From Ignavibacteria bacterium (GTDB taxonomy: Bacteria; Bacteroidota; Ignavibacteria; Ignavibacteriales; Melioribacteraceae), in NCBI GenBank assembly GCA_027347805.1, contig DAIEQP010000172.1, positions 1 to 10,870 of the forward strand: a stretch of DNA of 10,870 nucleotides, read 5' to 3'. The first letter of the stretch is position 1; every line of letters begins with the position of its first letter. The notes under the pieces are model-generated. The model saw nothing but the letters and a program-made list of their open reading frames with translations. It was not told the DNA's origin and searched no databases. The position numbers and the translations under genes were made by a program. Positions 6,983 through 10,870 of the stretch are shown here, in pieces.

Positions 6983-7033
6983 AGAAGGGTTTTATGAAAT
7001 TTATTCCGAAGAATGAATTTCTGAGACCCTTCT
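6983..7033 (+). terminator. Long two-stem hairpin after the propeller gene, likely terminator
   Basis: The lower stem is AGAAGGGT (6983-6990) with ACCCTTCT (7026-7033), eight exact pairs. An upper stem of 11 pairs with one G-U joins 6996-7006 to 7011-7021 around the loop CGAA (7007-7010). An asymmetric internal loop (6991-6995 and 7022-7025) separates them. TTTATTTA follows at once. It starts 12 bases after the stop codon (TAA, 6968-6970). The T tract is broken by A, so it may be a leaky terminator or a 3'-end protecting hairpin instead. Confidence 0.65.
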
Positions 7034-7111
7034 TTATTTATGCAGCTATGATTTAATTCAGTGCCTGCTTTAATTCGATTTTATACATTTAATTTTGTTT
7101 CTGAGGTAACG

Positions 7112-9847
7112 ATGAAAAAATTTTTACCTTCACTTGTTTTGTGTTCGCTTTTACTCTCATCTGCTTTATCTCCGGTTTTTGGCGGAGTGACTGGAAAGAT
7201 CGCCGGTAAAGTTTCAGATTCTGAATCAAAGGAAGCATTAATTGGTATCACAATAATGATTCAAGGGACATCAATTGGGGCTGCCACAAATACTGATGGC
7301 TTTTATGTAATAAATAATATTGAACCGGGTTTATATACTCTTTCATTCAGCGGTGTCGGTTATCAAAAAAAAATTGTTACTAACGTTCGTGTATCCAGCG
7401 ATTTTACAACAACAATAGATGTTTCTCTTGTAACAGAAGCTGTTAGCATGAACGTAATTGTTGTTCAGGCAGAAAAACCATTAGTCAGAAAAGATTTAAC
7501 ATCATCTCAAACATCAATTGATGAAAGCCAGATTAAATCTTTGCCGGTTGAAGGAATTAGTCAGATACTTGCACTTCAGGCGGGAATTACAAAAGGTTCC
7601 GGCGGTGAATTGCATATACGCGGAGGCCGGTCCACTGAAATTGCTTATAATGTTAATGGGGTGTCGGCAACAAATCCTTATGATTTTGGCAGAACAGTTC
7701 AGATCTCTACAAATGCAGTGCAGGAATTATCTGTAGTCAGCGGAACATTTAATGCAGAATATGGTAATGCACTTAGCGGTGTGGTTAATACTGTTACTAA
7801 GGAAGGATCTTCCAAATACAAAGGTACGTTTTCATATTATACCGGAGATCAAGTCAGCAACGCTTCGGATGTGTTTTTAAATATTGATAAAATTAATCCT
7901 TTCAATAATCAGGTTTATGAAGGAACATTTGGCGGACCGGTTCCATTGCTTGAAGACCATTTTACATTTTTTCTTTCTGGTAGATATAATAATGATAAAG
8001 GATATCTTTACGGAATAAGACAACACACAGTATTTGATTCATTGTCGAGAGATCCGCTGCTTGCAAACGTTTTAAAAATTGCAGAGACTGGAGATAATCA
8101 AATTGTTTCAATGAATCCCAGTAAAGATTTTAATTTTACTGGAAAGATTACATATAAACCGATATCAAACATTAAAATAAATTATGATGTAGTATTTTCA
8201 AATTCCGATTATCAATCATACTCACATAATTATAAATATAATCCGGATGCTAATTATCACAGATATCAATGGGGCTTAATTAATTCGCTTGAATACAGAC
8301 ATGCAATAAGTAATTCGACATTCTTTTCTTTGAAGGGATCTTATAGTGTCTATGATTTTAAGAGATATTTATATGCTTTACTTGATGCCTCTGGCAATGA
8401 AGTTTCCTTTAACCCTGAAATGAGTCTTACTGGACTTCACGCGGATCCACGATACCAACCGGAAGACAAGGCAACAAGTTATAGCTCCTATACATTTATC
8501 TCGGGCGGAACTCAGCCTGAACATTTTTACCAGCGTTCTTACACAACCGAATTGAAATTTGATCTCACTAGCCAGATTAACAACCAGCATGAAGTTAAGT
8601 TTGGTGCTAAAAGCGAGTGGGATAAACTAGATTTTGTTTTTTTTGAAGTTCTAAGAGATAGAAATAATTATCGCACACCAACAATTCCTGATCCTGTAAA
8701 TCAAAAAGGTTCAATAGATATTTATTCTAGAACTCCGAAACAATTTTCCGGTTATGTTCAGGATAAAATGGAATTTGAGAGCATGATATTGAATGTGGGA
8801 ATTAGAGTTGATTATTTTAATTCCAACGCGCTGTATGCACCTGATCCATTTAAGCCCACTGAAAATTTGATGCAGGCTGAAGGTAAGTGGACTGTAAGTC
8901 CGAGGCTTGGAATATCTTTCCCGATTACAGATAGAGGCATAATTCATTTTTCATACGGGCATTTTTATCAATTGCCACCTTACACTTATTTGTTTACAAA
9001 CCCTGAATTTGAAGATATTGCCGCTTTGCCTGTTTATGGAAATGCAAATCTTAATCCGGAAAAAACTGTTACTTATGAAATAGGATTACAGCAACAGTTA
9101 ACTGAAAGCACTGCGTTTAATGTCACCGGATTTTATAAAGATGTAAGAGATTTGCTGGCTTTACAGCAAATAAGAATTAGCAGTAATTCGATTTATGACA
9201 AGTATGTAAACAAGGACTATGGCAATATAAAAGGTATTACGTTCTCTCTAACTAAACGAAAATTAGCGGATGATCTTTTAAGCGCTTCGTTGGATTATAC
9301 ATTTCAGGTTGCTGAAGGAAATGAAACAGGTGCCGATGCTTTCTTCCTTGATTTATTATCTGGCCGACAGAGTGAAAAAGTTCCTGTGCCTCTTAATTGG
9401 GATCAATCTCACACACTTAATGGTGTTATTTCATTCGGTAAAGAAGATGATTGGAATTTAACAATAACTGCATCATTGAGTTCGGGACTCCCATACTCGC
9501 CGCAGCTTTATGAACAGCAGATTTATCTAAGGTCCAACAGCGGAAGAAAACCTTTATATACAAATGCGGATCTTTTATTTGATAAAACTTTATCGCTGTT
9601 TGAGAACACAACTTTAGTATTGTTCCTTAAGGTATTCAATTTGTTTGATACACGTAATGAGCGATTTGTTTATGATGATACGGGACGAGCGCTTTATTCA
9701 TTGGAAGAAACAATGGGCGGTCCTCAGGCGACAAATGATATTTCAAAAAAATATTCTGCAATCAAATCGGCGACAGAATATTTCAATAGACCAAATTACT
9801 ATTCGGCACCAAGAGAAGTGAGACTCGGTTTCACTATCGCGTTTTAA
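7112..9847 (+). CDS. TonB-dependent outer-membrane receptor with N-terminal carboxypeptidase-regulatory-like domain
   Basis: A 911-residue outer-membrane receptor. Order of parts: signal peptide (1-24, MKKFLPSLVLCSLLLSS to PVFG); a CarboxypepD_reg-like beta-sandwich (about 28-108, GKIAGKVSDSESKEALIGIT to GLYTLSFSGVGYQ); a TonB-box-like stretch NVIVVQAEKP (114-123); the plug (about 128-233, with LHIRGGRSTEIAYNVNGV and FNAEYGNALSGVVNTVTKEG); and a beta-barrel from about 235 to the end. It closes VRLGFTIAF, with the terminal phenylalanine typical of barrel proteins. These receptors import a ligand too large for porins using TonB/ExbBD energy; the ligand cannot be read from sequence. A GTG at 7061 would add 17 residues, but the signal peptide begins at ATG 7112 and GAGG (7103-7106) lies five bases before it. 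The next gene starts 21 bp after the stop, so the two are probably co-transcribed and may work as a pair. Confidence 0.92.
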   Translation: MKKFLPSLVLCSLLLSSALSPVFGGVTGKIAGKVSDSESKEALIGITIMIQGTSIGAATNTDGFYVINNIEPGLYTLSFSGVGYQKKIVTNVRVSSDFTTTIDVSLVTEAVSMNVIVVQAEKPLVRKDLTSSQTSIDESQIKSLPVEGISQILALQAGITKGSGGELHIRGGRSTEIAYNVNGVSATNPYDFGRTVQISTNAVQELSVVSGTFNAEYGNALSGVVNTVTKEGSSKYKGTFSYYTGDQVSNASDVFLNIDKINPFNNQVYEGTFGGPVPLLEDHFTFFLSGRYNNDKGYLYGIRQHTVFDSLSRDPLLANVLKIAETGDNQIVSMNPSKDFNFTGKITYKPISNIKINYDVVFSNSDYQSYSHNYKYNPDANYHRYQWGLINSLEYRHAISNSTFFSLKGSYSVYDFKRYLYALLDASGNEVSFNPEMSLTGLHADPRYQPEDKATSYSSYTFISGGTQPEHFYQRSYTTELKFDLTSQINNQHEVKFGAKSEWDKLDFVFFEVLRDRNNYRTPTIPDPVNQKGSIDIYSRTPKQFSGYVQDKMEFESMILNVGIRVDYFNSNALYAPDPFKPTENLMQAEGKWTVSPRLGISFPITDRGIIHFSYGHFYQLPPYTYLFTNPEFEDIAALPVYGNANLNPEKTVTYEIGLQQQLTESTAFNVTGFYKDVRDLLALQQIRISSNSIYDKYVNKDYGNIKGITFSLTKRKLADDLLSASLDYTFQVAEGNETGADAFFLDLLSGRQSEKVPVPLNWDQSHTLNGVISFGKEDDWNLTITASLSSGLPYSPQLYEQQIYLRSNSGRKPLYTNADLLFDKTLSLFENTTLVLFLKVFNLFDTRNERFVYDDTGRALYSLEETMGGPQATNDISKKYSAIKSATEYFNRPNYYSAPREVRLGFTIAF

Positions 9848-9868
9848 TGAATTTTATGGAGTAAATTT

Positions 9869-10870
9869 ATGCTGAGATCTAAAATAATTTACCTGGGTGT
9901 TTTTACATTAACTTTTATTTTTCTTGCGCATTTATCTTATGCTCAATCGGAGGCAGTAAAACAAAAAAGGTTGAATGAACATCAGGCAATAAGTGATTTT
10001 ATAAAAGCTAAGCTAGCTACTGCTCCTGTTAACAATTTCAATTCCAACTCTTCGTCTGAAAAATATTCTTTACAAAGCGGATTACGCAAAACACTTGGAG
10101 AAAAAGATAGAAAATCATTCTTCATGAACGGGAATAATGTTTCTGTTGAGATTGAAAATTATGGAGGCATTGCACCCGGTTATGGAGGCATTCGCGAAAT
10201 AACAAATCTTATCTGGCACGATGCACCTTACATTTTTCAATTTTGTCCAATCGTAGGCGCATCAGTTAAAGATACAACGGGAAAAAGAATTCACATCATT
10301 ACTGATGCAATGAATGATTATGACAGAACCGGATTAAGAGATATTGATCCTGCAACAGGACTTAAATGGCAATGGCAGCCTCTGCCTGGTTATGCAGATC
10401 CTAATCAATCATATATGGCTTCTAATCCTGCATTCGATTCTGATCGAGACGGAAAACCTGATAGCTGGCCAAGAGATTGGTATAATCAAACTTTGGGTCA
10501 GTACGTTTGGCCGGGTTATCTTGTTCAGGGTGAAAACAATGCTGATCTTGAAGCATACTGGGCAATGGATGACAGAGACAATAAAGAATTTGGTTACCTT
10601 CCATTCAAAAATGATAAATCAAGAAAAGGTCTTGGTGTTCAAATTGATGGACGTGCTTTTCAGTGGAGCAATTCGCTGGCATCCAATGCAATATTTTTTG
10701 TCTGGTCTATAACAAACGTAAGCGATAAAAATTTAGATTCGGTTATGTTTGGAATTTACGGCGATCCTGATATCGGCGGTGCTGATAATAAAGATGATAA
10801 TGGATTATTCATTTCACCTTTTGATACCAAAATTCCATTGTATGCACGCAACATGGTTTATTTCTGGGAT
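9869..10870 (+). CDS. Secreted protein of unknown function, partial: C-terminus outside window
   Basis: The open frame runs 334 codons from ATG 9869 to the right edge without a stop. GGAG (9858-9861) lies seven bases before the start. Residues 1-25 form a signal peptide (MLRSKIIYLGVFTLTFIFLA, cut likely after SYA, before QSEA). A low-complexity Asn/Ser stretch lies near 53-65. NYGGIAPGYGGIRE is at 97-110. Acidic calcium-loop-like motifs are DSDRDGKPD (190-198) and DPDIGGADNKDDNGLF (299-314). The region WPRDWYN to WPGYLVQGENNADLEAYW (200-231) is rich in aromatics. I do not recognise a named domain. Large proteins of this style, often with a C-terminal T9SS signal, follow TonB receptors in Ignavibacteria-like genomes as I recall; the tail here is out of view. 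It probably acts at the cell surface with the receptor, as SusD does with SusC, but it shows no SusD motifs. Confidence 0.75.
   Translation, partial: MLRSKIIYLGVFTLTFIFLAHLSYAQSEAVKQKRLNEHQAISDFIKAKLATAPVNNFNSNSSSEKYSLQSGLRKTLGEKDRKSFFMNGNNVSVEIENYGGIAPGYGGIREITNLIWHDAPYIFQFCPIVGASVKDTTGKRIHIITDAMNDYDRTGLRDIDPATGLKWQWQPLPGYADPNQSYMASNPAFDSDRDGKPDSWPRDWYNQTLGQYVWPGYLVQGENNADLEAYWAMDDRDNKEFGYLPFKNDKSRKGLGVQIDGRAFQWSNSLASNAIFFVWSITNVSDKNLDSVMFGIYGDPDIGGADNKDDNGLFISPFDTKIPLYARNMVYFWD

Noticed and set aside
10344..10712. A 122-codon open frame on the plus strand
   Set aside because: It lies in another frame inside the partial secreted-protein gene, whose frame is open from 9869 with a ribosome site and signal peptide; its translation shows no domain.

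Overview
The window looks like chromosomal DNA from an AT-rich member of the Bacteroidota/Chlorobiota (FCB) group, most likely an Ignavibacteria-like or related lineage. Two proteins end in the QNYPNPFNP type sorting domain that directs cargo through the type IX secretion system (T9SS). There is a TonB-dependent receptor with an N-terminal carboxypeptidase-regulatory-like domain, and Shine-Dalgarno sites are present but uneven. The lineage is inferred from protein style, not from a marker gene.

Left part (1-2459, minus strand): a compact operon for cell-wall amino-sugar handling. Read in its own direction it is a lipoprotein N-acetylmuramoyl-L-alanine amidase (PGRP/Amidase_2 fold, TTG start), then nagA (N-acetylglucosamine-6-phosphate deacetylase) joined by an ATGA stop/start overlap, then 54 bp on a multi-pass NagX/HGSNAT-like membrane acyltransferase that runs off the left edge. 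A 275-281 bp spacer separates this operon from a divergent plus-strand gene for a secreted YkuD-type L,D-transpeptidase-like protein (2741-3565). Four adjacent genes can thus be tied to peptidoglycan cutting, crosslinking or sugar recycling.

Middle part (3608-6970): a T9SS-exported C39-like cysteine peptidase on the minus strand, convergent with the transpeptidase gene, and a divergent plus-strand FG-GAP/VCBS beta-propeller protein, also with a T9SS sorting domain. The 375 bp between them is very AT-rich and holds a perfect 10-bp inverted repeat and a plausible sigma-70-like promoter. A long two-stem hairpin (6983-7033) follows the propeller gene.

Right part (7112-10870, plus strand): a 911-residue TonB-dependent receptor followed after 21 bp by a secreted protein of unknown function that runs off the right edge (334 codons visible). 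They look like an outer-membrane receptor and surface-protein pair in one transcript. No RNA genes, insertion sequences, CRISPR arrays or phage genes were seen. Three start codons are placed downstream of the longest possible reading frame because signal peptides and ribosome binding sites point there. I see no clear candidate for a wholly new system; the most open questions are the receptor/surface-protein pair and the secreted C39 protein.
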